Below, piece by piece: positions 44,306 through 55,847 of a stretch of DNA of 64,000 nt. This DNA comes from Immersiella caudata (lineage: Eukaryota > Ascomycota > Sordariomycetes > Sordariales > Lasiosphaeriaceae), in contig JAULSU010000006.1 of assembly GCA_030512335.1 (NCBI GenBank), positions 4,092,001 through 4,156,000 on the forward strand, read 5' to 3'. The translations under genes were made by a program, and so were the position numbers. The notes below the pieces were generated by a model. The model saw nothing but the letters and a program-made list of their open reading frames with translations, ran no database searches and was not told the DNA's origin. How positions within the stretch are numbered: position 1 is the stretch's first letter; each line of letters begins with the position of its first letter.

Positions 44306-45642
44306 CCACCCGTCGAGGGACTCGAGGACTGTGATTTCGGCGCAAAAAGGGGCGCACGTGCCAGCGATGGAGGCTACCGGAGGGGAGTCATCAATTGGAG
44401 GTGGATTCGTTGGCTGATTACTTAAAGGGGCTTCAGATTACCTCGCACCAGTCGGAGCCACCATTCGAAAAGGTTTAGAGGGGGGCATACACGTCAAAAC
44501 CAAAAGCGAAGAAGAAAACAAAACAACAACTGGATACGGTGCTAGATTTGCCGTTTCGATACACCCGCAGCGATACCTCAGCGATTCTCGCCTCGATTTT
44601 CTTTCTCAGTCATCACCAGCAGGGTTCCATCCCCCATTCTCTCCCGTCTTCGGTCTACGGGACACCGTCGCAGGGTGACTGTGAATCTTGTGTTGGCTCA
44701 ACCTGACGGGGAGGAACCTTCACCCTGCCACAGGATCCCATATCATTCCTTCCGAGGACTACACCGGGTTCCGTGTCTACCTTGGCCGGCTCCTGGATCC
44801 ATCATGTACATAGTTTGCCACACCACTTGGCTTGACTCGGGTGTGAGACCTTCACATCTGGTGGCTTCTTGGATACCCGTCCCAGTCGTATCAACTGGCG
44901 ACTTGCACTCATTCACTATCGGCTTCACTATACATTTTCCTTTTTTGTTAGGCACTTTTAGTTTTCCCTTGTCTCCATCCTTTAACTTTCCGACGTCATC
45001 ACTTGGAGATTGGAGGCGAGCGCGGCGTTGAAGCGAGGGCATTGGGGCAGGTATCGAGCTGTGGAGGGACCCCGGTCCCTACTCAGCTCGCGGATTGGTA
45101 ATTGCAATGGAGTAATATGTTACCAGCGACGGCGTGGGCTGTTCCATGGGTTGTGCGGAGTGGAGTGATGAATTGCTCCCGGGCCCCATCCGAGCGAGAA
45201 CGGCGTGGGATGTAAATCTTGACCGTCTCGAAGGAAAATCAACTTGTTCCAGCCTTGTGACATTGTGCCATGCCTTCAGCCGGCGCGTTACCTTGGATGT
45301 GGTGAACCATGCTGACTTGCATCTCGAGGCTCTCGGGGTCCTAGGGACGTCAATATCTCAGCACTGAAGCAGTTATGGGCCCGCAACAGTCATTGACTCG
45401 TTGCTCCTCAGCCTGTCCCGGTAAGTTCACCCCTTTTCCACAACCCTTGCCGATACCATACAGTGGTATCAAGATCGTCACGGTGTATCAAAGTGTGTGG
45501 AAATCAGATGGTGCTGACGAGACTCTTAGCATTCAAGGCTAAGAATCCAAGCTAACGCTAAATCAACGCCCATTACTCAGAGCAGATATCTACACAAATC
45601 TTCTCTACCTGGGAAACCAATATTCTATCCACCCACCATCGT
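44306..45642. other. Convergent intergenic region
   Basis: 1.3 kb between the 3' ends of Opi1 and the HAD hydrolase. No frame shows a motif; nothing else was seen. Confidence 0.55.
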
Positions 45643-46629
45643 CTACCGATTCAACCACCGAAGAAAAGCCCCGATCGTATCCGCCCTCACGGACACAAGC
45701 CTGGAGCCAACATCGTTGCTTTGAGTGAACACCTCATCCACCGAGGACCCCATCACATCATCCAGCTCCCTCATCAGTCCTAGTTCTTTCAAATCCCCAG
45801 CCTCCTCACTGGGTCCGACAAGCACCGAGTTCCACCCTGCGTTTGTCGACCCGACTACATCCTTTTCAAACTCATCTCCCACGCAGACTTTCAACCACGG
45901 TGTCGTTTCTTTTGATTCACCGTTTGGCTTTTCCTTGAGATGGGAAGATAGTACGCCTTCGGCCATCAACTCTGCAGATGCAAAGATGTGTTTTGATGGT
46001 TTACCCACGCCAACGTCGTAGGACATGCAGTGGAAGTCGATTTGGTATTCTTTTGTGTTTGGGGCATCGGCAGGAGGAGGAGAACCAAAGCGCAGAGGGC
46101 TAACGTTGAATCCGAGGGAGGAGAGAATACCCGGGACGCGGTCGTCTGAGTTGGTTATTACGCCGATGATGATGCTGTTGAAGGGGCTGTGAGGGCGGTT
46201 CTTAAGTTGAGAGAGGATAGAAGGAAGGTCGGGATCGGCGATGGCGTATCCTTCGCTTGATTCGAAGCGACGGAGGAGGGAGGGGGCGAGGGATGCAGGG
46301 AGGGACGTGGTGTTTGTTAGGGGAAGGAAAGTGTCGTTGATTACCTAAAAGGGGAGTTAGACACATGATTTCAAGGGGGATGTGGGGAGGGGCGGCGGTA
46401 CATTTGTCCACCACTTTTCGGCGCCCATGCCGCTGGCTTTGCCGTAGTTGGGGTGGATGCGCAGCTGGTTGGAAATGGCCTTGCCAAGAGAGGATTGGAC
46501 TTGGGATGTGGTGAAGCCAGTGAGACCGCACTGGTGGGCGATTGCGGTATATTGCTCTGCGACGCTGGGTTTGGGCGAGAACAGCGTGCCGAATGCATCG
46601 AAACAGAGGAGGAGGTTGCGGCGGGGCAT
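45643..46629 (-). CDS. HAD-superfamily hydrolase, haloacid-dehalogenase-like
   Basis: Soluble HAD protein, 309 residues from two exons (46629-46402, 46344-45643). Motif I is LLCFDAFGTLFSP, with the nucleophile Asp10. The residue two positions later is Phe, as in L-2-haloacid dehalogenases, not the Asp found in most HAD phosphatases. Motif II is likely IIIGVITNSDDR (Thr/Ser), the conserved Lys lies in VGKPSKHIF, and motif IV is CVGDEFEKDVVGSTNAGW. The helical cap lies at about 25-100. The intron ends TTTTAG and gives TNVINDTFLPL. The ATG of MPRRNLLLCF was chosen because the upstream in-frame codon is only TTG. Substrate unknown. Confidence 0.88.
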
Positions 46630-48638
46630 TTTGGATACGTGAGCCTTCAAAGGCCTCAATGGATGGTTATCCGATTGGTTGCTGGTTGACGTCGAGTTGA
46701 GCCATCTTTGGAGCTCAAAGTGAAATTGGCAAACATGAAGAACTGTTCCTGGCGACCAGAACTTGGCTCCGAGAACGCCCCCGACCCTAACCCTCGCATG
46801 TTAACATTGGACGAACTCGACGAAAACCATTGCACTGTAGCAGCTGCATCACCGCTGCGGTACTACGAGGTTGTGGCACCAGGTCATAAACATCTGACAG
46901 CTGACATTATTAGAGTCCTGAATACATTTGATGGGCGTCGGTGAGGTGGCACACGCTGTTCTCGAACAGCTCAGGCTCTCTTCCAGAACACCTTCCCCTG
47001 CCAAACCTGGAGCTCGGGCCAATATGGTGACAGCAGCCGTTTTGGATCTGAGCCCACCTGAGTCATCGAGCTGACCTCACTGAAAAACACCGCGTAGTTA
47101 GATTTCGTCTGATGTCGAGGTTGTCGCCGTCTGTAACCAAGCACCCCTTCCAGGTCAACCTGTCAGGGAGGGTCGGGCTAAAAGCGGCCCGAAAAGCTTC
47201 TCCAGTTTTTCCAAGAAACCAAGAAGCCAACCCCTGAAATCCAGAACAGCCCACCACTGGCGCGCAAGCACAGCCAAGTCAAGCTCGCATCTGAAACAAA
47301 CATGTGGACGATGCAGGCGAACGGTTGCGACTCGTCTCACTCTGCTGCAACCACGGCGCATTCTCTTCCTCCTGCTCGGTAGCGATCGGCGGCAGAGGCA
47401 GATCACCACTTTTTTACGACTCGCCAAACCGGGAAGCAGCACACCCCGTACCACAGGGCAGACGTGTACGTAAGGAAAATTGGGACCAAAGGCAGGAACA
47501 AGGACATGTTCGATCGCGATCCAGACCTGTTGGGGCGCAGGGCGCTCTGACCACTCACGTCTAATTTCCTCGAGCTGGTGCAGGCGCTGGTGGGTTCCCG
47601 CATTCACTATTGGATGGCGTCGACAAGACGGGTGACGCTGCTGCAGGTTGGGAAAAGAGCGCACTGCGCTGCGCGGCAGATTGGTTGATGACAAGCTCCG
47701 TCTGGGGGCGACAATGCTGATGACCTCAGCGACGATGTCGCGTGATGTACCTGAGGAAGCGCGCTGGTGGGACAATGAACTTCGGTGGCACGAGGACGCT
47801 AGCCGAGATGGGCTTCAAGGCGGTGAGGTGACGAGCTGGATTGGATATGACACCTCGCACGCCGAAAAAGTGAAATCTTTGACCCAAAGTAGAATCTTGA
47901 CCAAAAGCGTTTATAGTGATCATGCAGGATATTATTATTTGCGGAGGAGAGCTTTCTCGTACTAAGTCGGTACATGCCGAAGTAAGACGAAATTTAAGCC
48001 TGCCTGCCGAGCAGCAACATTGGGGTCTTTGGGCTTCAACGGACTGGAAATCACGCGTCCACGTGTCCAGCTGCCCGACATCATGACATCGCCAAGTCCT
48101 GTGGGCTCAACTCCTTGATGCCGCGCTTCTGTGCTTCGCCTTCCTCTGGGCGCGCACCAAGCGCGGAGACGTTCGAGTGGTGGATCGCAGGTTCGGAGCT
48201 GACCTGTCGCGGTGGTTAGCTCCTTCCTGCCCCTGTCGGGCGCGTTGAGCCAGCTTCGTTTCAGCGGGCCAAAGTGCCCCGCTGCCAGCCGCCATCCCCA
48301 TGCCCCTGATATCTCGCCAGCAGGGGGCCCTGTCTTCTTTTTTGTCTGCGTTGCATCCCGGGTACGAGCTTCAAAGGGCCAGGCCCGCCCGGAACTTCGA
48401 CCTTTCTTGGCTACCCTCCCCTTTTCGTGAACTTTTTTCTTCAGGCAGGGCGTGTTCAAAGAAACATCACCTTTTTTTCTTCGTTCCTTCCTCGCTGCCG
48501 CCGATTTTTTGGACCTGCAGTTTCTTGCACTTGTTGTCGATCAATTCAAGGCCCAAGCTGGACTGGCCTTCATCCCTCGGATCCTCAGACCCAGCTCGAA
48601 CCTGACCTAGTTTTCGTCTCATCCCGTCCTCCGGCAAC
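46630..48638. other. 2.0 kb intergenic interval
   Basis: Divergent promoter region between the HAD hydrolase and the bestrophin-family channel. The 47155-47775 minus frame is Arg-rich without a motif and was not called. A CT/T-rich leader precedes the channel start. Confidence 0.55.
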
Positions 48639-50276
48639 ATGGGCGGCGAAGACGGAGGCGGAGGTGGAGGAGGAGGCGGCGGCGGCGGTGGTAACGCCGG
48701 CGAGGCGACCGCTCCTGCTCCCGGTGCTGCTGGTGCTGGAGCTGCCGCCAGTGCCGCTGCCCAGCAGGGCCAGGCTGGTGATGCCACGAAGGCGAGGACG
48801 GTTGAAGTTGGCCCTCCTCTCGAGGCGGTCATTTCTCCAATGTCACCTCGCGACCCTTATGCGCCTAACCCCTTCAGTCGCAAGAACACATCCCTGGACC
48901 TGGATGACTACTTCGTAGGGCTGACCCGCTTTCATCCTCATGTTGAGACTCAGAACTAACAGTGGTAGACTGGACCTCGCGATATCCAGAAGCACTCGAA
49001 ATGGCCCATCTTCCTGCAGATGCACGGCAGCATCCTGCCCAAGTTGATCGTGCCCCTTCTCGCCGTCGGCGGATGGGCCACCATGTTCACCTGCATCTCC
49101 AAGTTTATCAAGCCCCTTGGCATCAACCCTCTCCTGCTTACCGTGCTCGGTTTCGTTGTCGGTTTGGGTCTGTCGTTCCGCAGCTCCACGGCCTACGAAC
49201 GCTACGCTGAGGGCCGTAGGTACTGGGCCCAGCTCATCCTGGCGTCGCAGAACCTGGGTCGTATCTTTTGGGTCCATGCCGAGGAGCGCGAGGGTGAGCA
49301 AGGCAAGGCCGACCTGCTTGCCAAGCTGTGAGTTGCCGTGCTGTCCTTGAATGCCGCGCTGGAAACTGACGTTGATAGTACCGCCCTCAACCTCATTGTG
49401 GCCTTTTCTGCGGCATTGAAGCACAAGCTGCGCTTTGAGCCCTACACCTGCTACGATGACCTGCAGCACCTCGTCGCCCATCTCGACACCTTTGCTCGCG
49501 CTGCCACCGAGGACGAGCCCGACAAGGCCCACCACGCTTTCCGCAAGCCCAACTTCTTCAAGGCCACCGGCGAGTACCTCGGCGTCTCTTTCGCTGAGAG
49601 TAACCCTCGTAAAGCGCTCAAGAAGGCGTCGCGGCCGCTGGGCAACCTGCCCCTCGAAATCCTGTCGTACCTTGCCGGCTTCGCCGACGAGCTTGTGGCG
49701 AATGGTCAGCTCAAGGTCTCGATGCACCAGACCATGGCTTATAACCAAATCCTGGCAATGAACGATATCCTCACTGGCACCGACCGAGTTCTTAACACGC
49801 CGCTGCCCATCGCCTACTCGATCGCCATCGCACAAATCACTTGGGTCTACATCCTCCTCCTTCCGTTCCAGCTGCTCAACGCGCTCGATTGGATTACTAT
49901 TCCCGGCACGATTGCTGCTGCGTATATTATACTCGGTATCCTGTTCATCGGCCGCGAGATTGAGAACCCCTTCGGCAAGGACGTCAACGATCTGCCGCTC
50001 GAGGCCTACTGCGCGCAGGTTGCATCCGAGATGGACATCATCGCGAGCCACCGCAAGCGCAGAAACGCCGAGTGGATCGAGACCACCGAGAACCGCGTGC
50101 TGTGGCCGCTTTCCAACTCGGGCTTCCAGACCTGGATGCACCGTGGCGAGGATAAGATCCGCGAGGCCGTCAAGCACAAGGTCGAGGCCAACTATGAGAG
50201 CAAGGTGCGGGCCGAAAAGGAGCTGTTGAACGGCGAGAAGTCGCACCATCACAAGCCGGTCGTCGAGGCCGTTTGA
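48639..50276 (+). CDS. Bestrophin-family (UPF0187) anion channel-like membrane protein
   Basis: Membrane protein of the bestrophin/RFP-TM family, 510 residues from three exons (48639-48914, 48969-49327, 49379-50276). The N-terminus is striking: MGGEDG followed by a run of 13 Gly, then Ala/Gly/Pro-rich sequence to about residue 50. The conserved domain starts PRDIQKHSKWPIFLQMHGSI. Next are two adjacent membrane segments (KLIVPLLAVGGWATMFTCI and LLLTVLGFVVGLGLSFRSSTAYERYAEGRRYW), the family signature. A second hydrophobic pair lies near 385-440 (YSIAIAQITWVYILLLPFQLL, TIAAAYIILGILFIG), followed by REIENPFGKDVNDLPLE, the hallmark EIENPFG motif. Fungal members are presumed anion channels; location is not shown by the sequence. 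Confidence 0.95.
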
Positions 50277-50938
50277 TCGGTGCGAGGCAGGAAGTGCCCT
50301 CGTGTTGATGTTGCATGAAACGGCGCGGCATAAAAGTTTGTCTCTTCATTAGCCAGCGGATATCCAGATTGTGTTTCACAGGTGGTGTTTGAACATGTTT
50401 GTAGTAGTAATAGTATCAATTCGGTCTGTTGGGTTATCTTGTTTGGTCTTTTGGAAGTTGGTGCATTGTGTTGGTCTCGTGGCGGATGCTGCCGTGCAAG
50501 TCACTTGGCATGGTTGGCATTGTAACCTTTCAATGCAGATTTCGGGCTAGCAACCGGCCCTACCAATTGTCATCGGCGCTCGACCCCATCGGTGGGCGGA
50601 GTGACGACGGCGTGCTTCCGTCCGACGGGGCCGTGGGACGGAGCCAAATCTGAACAACAGGGCCAATCAGGGGCGGCGGCGATCCGCTGGATGATGTCAC
50701 ACCTCCCCTCACAACAGGACTTGAAATGGACCCTGATGCCAAGAACCCCAGTATTTCATCACACCTACCTCCCCTTCCGGTATTTGCCTGAGGGTGATCG
50801 GCGACCTTATTGTGACTTTCAATTTCATTTTCCCGGATTTTCGGACGGATCACGTTCTAGTTCCGCTGATTGGAGACAGCGGACAGCCACCACTTTGCCT
50901 AGCTGAGCTTTCTGTTGGTTTATGTCTCAGGGGTCAGC
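50277..50938. other. Intergenic region
   Basis: 660 bp between two plus-strand genes. No supported gene; open frames are short and motif-free. Confidence 0.6.
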
Positions 50939-52184
50939 ATGAATTACGCCAGCTGGATTGAGGAGAAGCGGTTGAAGGTGAGTCCTTCTGATGGTGAGAT
51001 GGTACCTATGATACTGACACAACACAGCAAGGATTCATCATCGCAACGCTCATCTCGACTATTGCCGGCACTTTTACGACAGGAATCAACCTTTACGACC
51101 GCATCCTTGAGAAGCGCAAGCAGACCAAGCTTGACAAGGGCCAGGATGACAAGATTCGCGAGCTGGAGCGGAGGGTTGGGGAACACCATGGGGGATATGG
51201 AGGCGGAGCTCAGCGTGGCGGAGATGATGATCGACTCCGCCAGTCACTTGAGTACGGCGGCTCGGCTGTCAAGGGGGAGTATGATAGACACTACGCTGAA
51301 CTTGGGGGTCGGTATGCCGAGGGTGATTGTACGGCTCTTCCTTCCCCCCTTTTCCCCCATTGACCCCTGACTCACTTCCAACCTGCACAGTAACCGCCCA
51401 ACTCCAACTCCAATCAGCCGTCATCACCCTCCAACAAACCGTCATCAACGTCCTCGAAGAAGCCCTCTACTCCGGCAGACCCCCCGACATCTCCAAGCTC
51501 TACAACGCCTCCGAATTCGCCCGCCAGGGCTCCGTCCGCGCCCTTCGCGATCAATACCGCCGCATGCTCGAGTCCTCCTCCGCCCCCTCCGGCGCAGCCC
51601 GTCGTCCGCCCGGCCCCATCCGTCGCATCTCTTCCACCTCAGCTCTAGACGACCGCCGTCGCGCACTGCCTCCCGTGCCAGAAGCCCCCTCCCAATCTTA
51701 TTCCTCCTCCGAATCCGGCCCGCTATTCTGCCCCGCCGCGGCAGATCTGCAATCCTCTTCCTCTCTGCCCCTCCAGGAAATCTTAGCGCCCAGTGTAAAA
51801 GACGAATTCATCTGCGGCATCTGCCAGGCTGAATTGGAATCGCACCCGTGGCGAATCGAGGTTGATCTTCCGATTAAGCACCGCTACAAACCAGACAAGC
51901 ATGAAGAAGTGGAGGTTGTGGAGATCAGGACGTTTTCGCTGACGGGGCGGTTCCTGGCGAAGTGTCATCGCCCGGGGGGAGGGTATGCTTGTTGGTTATG
52001 TGCGAGGTTTAGGGAGAGGGATACGATTTGTGAGAGTGTGGAGGGGTTGGTTAGGCATATTAAGGGGAAACATGGGATTGGGGAGGTGGAAGGGGATGCG
52101 GATGTGAGGGAGGTTAGGGGGAGTAGTGTTGCTAGTGGGGGGAGGAGAGAGGGGAGTAGAGGGAGGTCTAGAGGGAGGAGGTGA
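50939..52184 (+). CDS. Membrane-anchored protein with Cys/His-rich C-terminal region, unknown function
   Basis: Three exons (50939-50977, 51028-51322, 51391-52184) give 375 residues in phase. The 13-residue first exon (MNYASWIEEKRLK) leads into a single hydrophobic segment, GFIIATLISTIAGTFTTGI. A charged, coiled-coil-like stretch follows (DRILEKRKQTKLDKGQDDKIRELERR). The middle is Gly/Asp/Arg-rich, then a helical part VTAQLQLQSAVITLQQTVINVLEEAL. The C-terminal third carries possible zinc ligands: CGICQAELESHPW, CHRPGGGYACWLC, and a C2H2-like CESVEGLVRHIKGKH. It ends in an Arg/Gly/Ser tail (GSRGRSRGRR). The N-terminal block looks like a conserved fungal segment, but I cannot name the family. 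Convergent with the O-methyltransferase, 165 bp away. Confidence 0.8.
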
Positions 52185-52348
52185 AGGGGAGGTGAGAGGG
52201 TTGGTGTGAGAGATGATGATGACTATGATTATGTTATGACACTAGAGATTTGGTTTACAGAGGAAACGTCGCTCAGTTCTCATGTATTCGTATTTTAATG
52301 TCAACATAAGTCCCCGTCCAGTCCCAGGCACCGTTTCCCTTCACGCCA

Positions 52349-53047
52349 CTAATTCACAACAGCCCACAACCACCCATCATACCCCTTCTCCCCCACCGTC
52401 TGCAACACCACCGAATCCACCCTCCCATCCCTCCCCACCTCCTCAATCACCCTCCTCGCTCCCAAAATCCTAGTATCCGTAACCCCCTCCTCAACCACCC
52501 GTCCCCCCCTCACCACATTATCCACCACCACTACCCCCTTGCTCCTCGTAATCCCCGCCGCGACATCAAAGTAATTCCAGTTATTCTCCTTATCCGCATC
52601 AATAAACACAAACCCAAACTTCTCCCTCTTTCCCGTCACCACATCCTCTTTTATTTTGGCCAGGACATCAACCCCCGCGCCGAGGATTACTTCGATTCTA
52701 CCCTCCAGCCCCGCCGCGGTAATATTCCTCCTCGCAACACCCGCGTGCTCGGGGTTTACCTCTACGGTGGTTATTTTGAGCTGGGGATTTTCGCTGGCGA
52801 GGAAGATGGAGGTGAAACCGCCGAGGGTGCCTATTTCGAGGGCGGTGGTGGTGTTTGTGGCGCGGAGGAAGAGGGCGAGGAATTTGGCTTGGGCGTGGGA
52901 GGCGGCGATGTTGGGGAGGTTCGAGTGGTGGGAGGTGGTTAGGGTAGAGGAGAGGATGGACGAGTTGGGGCGGGAGGGGGGGTGAGAGTGGGTGAGGGTG
53001 TAAGTGTCTACGGCGGTCCAGGTTGTTTTGTCGGGGGAGGTGGACAT
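52349..53047 (-). CDS. SAM-dependent O-methyltransferase, caffeoyl-CoA OMT-like (Methyltransf_3)
   Basis: Single-exon cytosolic methyltransferase of 232 residues, the usual family length. The SAM-binding motif I is ALEIGTLGGFTSIFLA, followed by the acidic end of strand 2 in ITTVEVNPEHAGVA. FVFIDADKENNWNYFDVA contains the metal-binding Asp and the DKxN signature of cation-dependent OMTs. VVVVDNVVRGGRVVE carries the second metal site (Asp-Asn). The substrate is probably a small catechol or related compound, but the sequence does not say which. A TATATAA box lies about 130 bp upstream. Divergent from AP-2 mu. Confidence 0.93.
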   Translation of the reverse strand: MSTSPDKTTWTAVDTYTLTHSHPPSRPNSSILSSTLTTSHHSNLPNIAASHAQAKFLALFLRATNTTTALEIGTLGGFTSIFLASENPQLKITTVEVNPEHAGVARRNITAAGLEGRIEVILGAGVDVLAKIKEDVVTGKREKFGFVFIDADKENNWNYFDVAAGITRSKGVVVVDNVVRGGRVVEEGVTDTRILGARRVIEEVGRDGRVDSVVLQTVGEKGYDGWLWAVVN

Positions 53048-53913
53048 GGTGGTGGTGGGTGGTGGATTGTGGTTGTTGTGTGAGTGGGAAGGGGTTGGGT
53101 TGAGTTGGACTGGGCTTGAGAATGAACTGAGATGATCTGATAAGATTGATGGGATCTTTGGCTGAAAGGAAACTTCTTATATAGAGTAGGAGAGCTCGTC
53201 ACCGGAGGCTGATATTGGCTGATTGCGGGCGGCGAGTCTCCAGCGCTGGCGCGGAGTTATCGGTCGTCAACCCCGTCGCATTCTCTCGACTTGCGCCATC
53301 GGCACATGCGTGTCCGGCCGGCTTCGGCTCCGAGGCATTGGCTGGCCATGACGTGATAGCTTACGAGGTTTGGCAGGGATAGAGGAATTGTTTATGTTGA
53401 TTTTGACGAACCGTATCTGTGGGTTGCTGAGATGACTGTTGATGCACTGCATTTTTGCTGGAACAAAGTCGCAGGCGGATGTGGAATCTGCTATCCGCGG
53501 CGCAGCGCCCTTTGCCAGAGCTGGCAGGTAAGGAGAGTGCCGCGCGGCGCCGACGAGTCCCTTACTCTTCATGCATTTTTTGCGTACTCAGTTCCTGGGA
53601 TTCTTCGTCCCGTAGAAGGGCCTTCCAGCGAGAATGCAAGACTTGGGAAAAAGAAACGCCAGATGTCATGTTCCTTGATTCGACTTGCGAAGATGTCGAG
53701 TGGAAACGTTGGCGGGGGACGTTGGTGGAGCACAAGGGACCGTGCTCAGGGGCGCCGAGCTCACCGCCTGCCGTTTGTGGGGAAAGCTCCATCTCCAAGC
53801 CCGCACGCGAAATTCTGCCCTCTGGCAATCCCCGACCGTGCACCCGACCCCATCGCTTCCCATCCGACTTTCCAGGTTCCCGCGGCCAGCGCAACAGCCG
53901 ACAGTCCGCCACG
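53048..53913. other. Divergent promoter region between the O-methyltransferase and AP-2 mu
   Basis: 870 bp with no separate gene. The plus-strand frame through 53455-53913 merely extends the AP-2 mu frame upstream of its ATG and lacks motifs. Confidence 0.6.
53178..53185 (-). promoter_or_regulatory. TATA box of the O-methyltransferase gene
   Basis: CTATATAAG on the minus strand about 130 bp upstream of the ATG at 53047. A good consensus match. Confidence 0.5.
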
Positions 53914-55352
53914 ATGCTTTCCGGAATTCTGATCTTCAACCAAAAGGGCGAGAATCTGATTTTTCGGGCGTTTCGCAATGACTGCCGGCCGCGACTGGCG
54001 GATGTGTTCCGCATTCAGGTCATCAGCAACGCCCAGGTGCGCTCGCCCATTCTGACGCTGGGAAGCACCACCTTCAGCCATGTCAAGCACGAGAACATCT
54101 ACCTGGTCGCCATCACCAAGAGCAATGCCAATGCCGCCCTCGTCTTTGAGTTTCTGTACCGCCTAATCCAGCTCGGCCGCGGCTACTTTGGCAAGTTCGA
54201 CGAAGAAGCTGTTAAGAACAACTTTGTGCTTGTTTACGAGCTCCTGGATGGTGCGCTCCTCCTCCCACCCCGTTTGTGCCCCCGTAGTACGCTCCGGCTA
54301 ACTCCTATTGTTTGCAGAGATCATCGACTTTGGCTACCCACAAAACACCGAGACCGACACGCTCAAGATGTACATCACGACCGAGGGCGTCAAATCCGAG
54401 CGCGCCCCCGAAGACTCGGCCAAGATCACCATGCAGGCCACCGGCGCCCTGTCGTGGCGCAAAGCCGACGTCAAGTACCGCAAGAACGAGGCTTTTGTTG
54501 ATGTCATTGAGGACGTCAACCTGCTGATGAGCGCAACGGGCGCTGTGCTGCGCGCCGATGTTACGGGTCAGATCATCATGCGCGCATACCTGAGCGGGAC
54601 ACCAGAGTGCAAGTTTGGCCTCAACGATCGTCTGCTGCTGGATAACGACGGCTTGCTGAGCTTGCCCAGTGGGAATCGGATGGGAAGCAAGGCGACCAAG
54701 GCCGCCGCGGGGAGCGTGACGTTGGAAGACTGCCAGTTCCACCAGTGCGTCAAGCTGGGCAAATTCGACAGCGACCGCATCATTAGCTTCGTCCCACCAG
54801 ATGGCGAGTTCGAGCTCATGCGGTACCGCGCCACTGAGAACGTCAACCTGCCTTTCAAGGTGCACGCCATTGTCAACGAGGTCGGCAAGACAAAGGTCGA
54901 GTACAGCATCGGCGTGCGCGCCAACTTTGGCTCCAAGCTCTTCGCCACCAACGTGGTTGTCCGCATCCCAACACCGCTCAACACTGCTAGGATCACGGAG
55001 CGCTGCACCCAGGGCAAGGCCAAGTACGAGCCGTCGGAGAACAACATTGTGTGGAAGATTGGTCGTTTCACCGGCCAGAGCGAGTTTGTCCTCAGCGCCG
55101 AGGCCGAGCTGACAAGCATGACAAACCAAAAAGCATGGAGCAGGCCCCCGCTCAGTATGAACTTCAGCTTACTGATGTTTACGAGCTCGGGCCTGTTGGT
55201 GCGGTACCTCAAGGTGTTTGAGAAGAACAACTACTCGAGCGTAAAATGGGTCAGGTATATGACGAGAGCAGGAAGCTACGAAATAAGGTGTGTAACTCTC
55301 CTACTCATCTGCCATGGTGGACACCTGCTAACACGGATGCTGCAGATTTTAA
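53914..55352 (+). CDS. AP-2 clathrin adaptor complex, mu subunit
   Basis: Medium chain of the endocytic AP-2 adaptor at the plasma membrane. Three exons (53914-54250, 54318-55287, 55346-55352) give 437 residues. The start MLSGILIFNQKGENLIFRAFRND is typical of AP-2 mu, followed by the longin-type domain with HVKHENIYLVAITKSNANAA. The mu homology domain carries SWRKADVKYRKNEAFVDVIE, CKFGLNDRLLLD, CQFHQCVKLGKFDSDRIISFVPPDGEF and the ending VKWVRYMTRAGSYEIRF. The last exon contributes only seven bases, completing Arg and adding Phe and the stop. Without this splice the conserved end would run into unrelated sequence. AP-1 mu lies 14 kb away on the opposite strand. Confidence 0.96.
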
Positions 55353-55847
55353 CTCCAAATGCCTATCTCTCTGTTTCTGTGTGGGTCGTGTTGATCTTCT
55401 GGGCATCGAAGGCATAGCACCGGCGTCAAGGCGTTTTCTTTTCTTTTGCGACGGGGATCAAATGACGGCACATAGTTCGATAATCGAGGTTAGAGTGGCT
55501 TGAACGCAACGCCATTTCCGGTTCTGTCCAAACATGTTGCAAGTTGAAGGTCGATAGCCTCAACAGTATCGTCACGTGACCCACGAATCGGAGGATGTCT
55601 TGCGTTTGCATGGGGAGAGTGCAGCATCGTCTCCCTCATCAAACGACGCTCAGCGCGAGTTAAGGCGGCCTCAACAAGGATCAACATGTCAGCTACACCA
55701 ATTTTGTACCGCTCTTTTGTCAAAGCCTTCGAGGATTTCCGTCGAAAGAATACGATTGTAAGAGTTCGCCTGCTTGGGGTTTTACCAGTGTTGCTGCACA
55801 TTCTTTACTGACAGTCACGCAGAATAACCCTCCCAAATCCAACCTGC
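55353..55847. other. Region between AP-2 mu and the HET relic
   Basis: 500 bp without a firm gene. A plus-strand ATG near 55686 (MSATPILYRSFVKAF) leads to a well-formed intron (GTAAGA..CTGAC..CAG) and a continuing frame that runs antisense to the HET relic. It has no recognisable domain and was not called. Confidence 0.4.

Noticed and set aside
47155..47775. 206-codon minus-strand frame
   Set aside because: Arg-rich with no recognisable domain and no splice support; intergenic.
48843..50252. 469-codon minus-strand frame
   Set aside because: Antisense shadow of the bestrophin-family gene, whose motifs and introns are well supported.
54305..55129. 274-codon minus-strand frame
   Set aside because: Antisense shadow of AP-2 mu.
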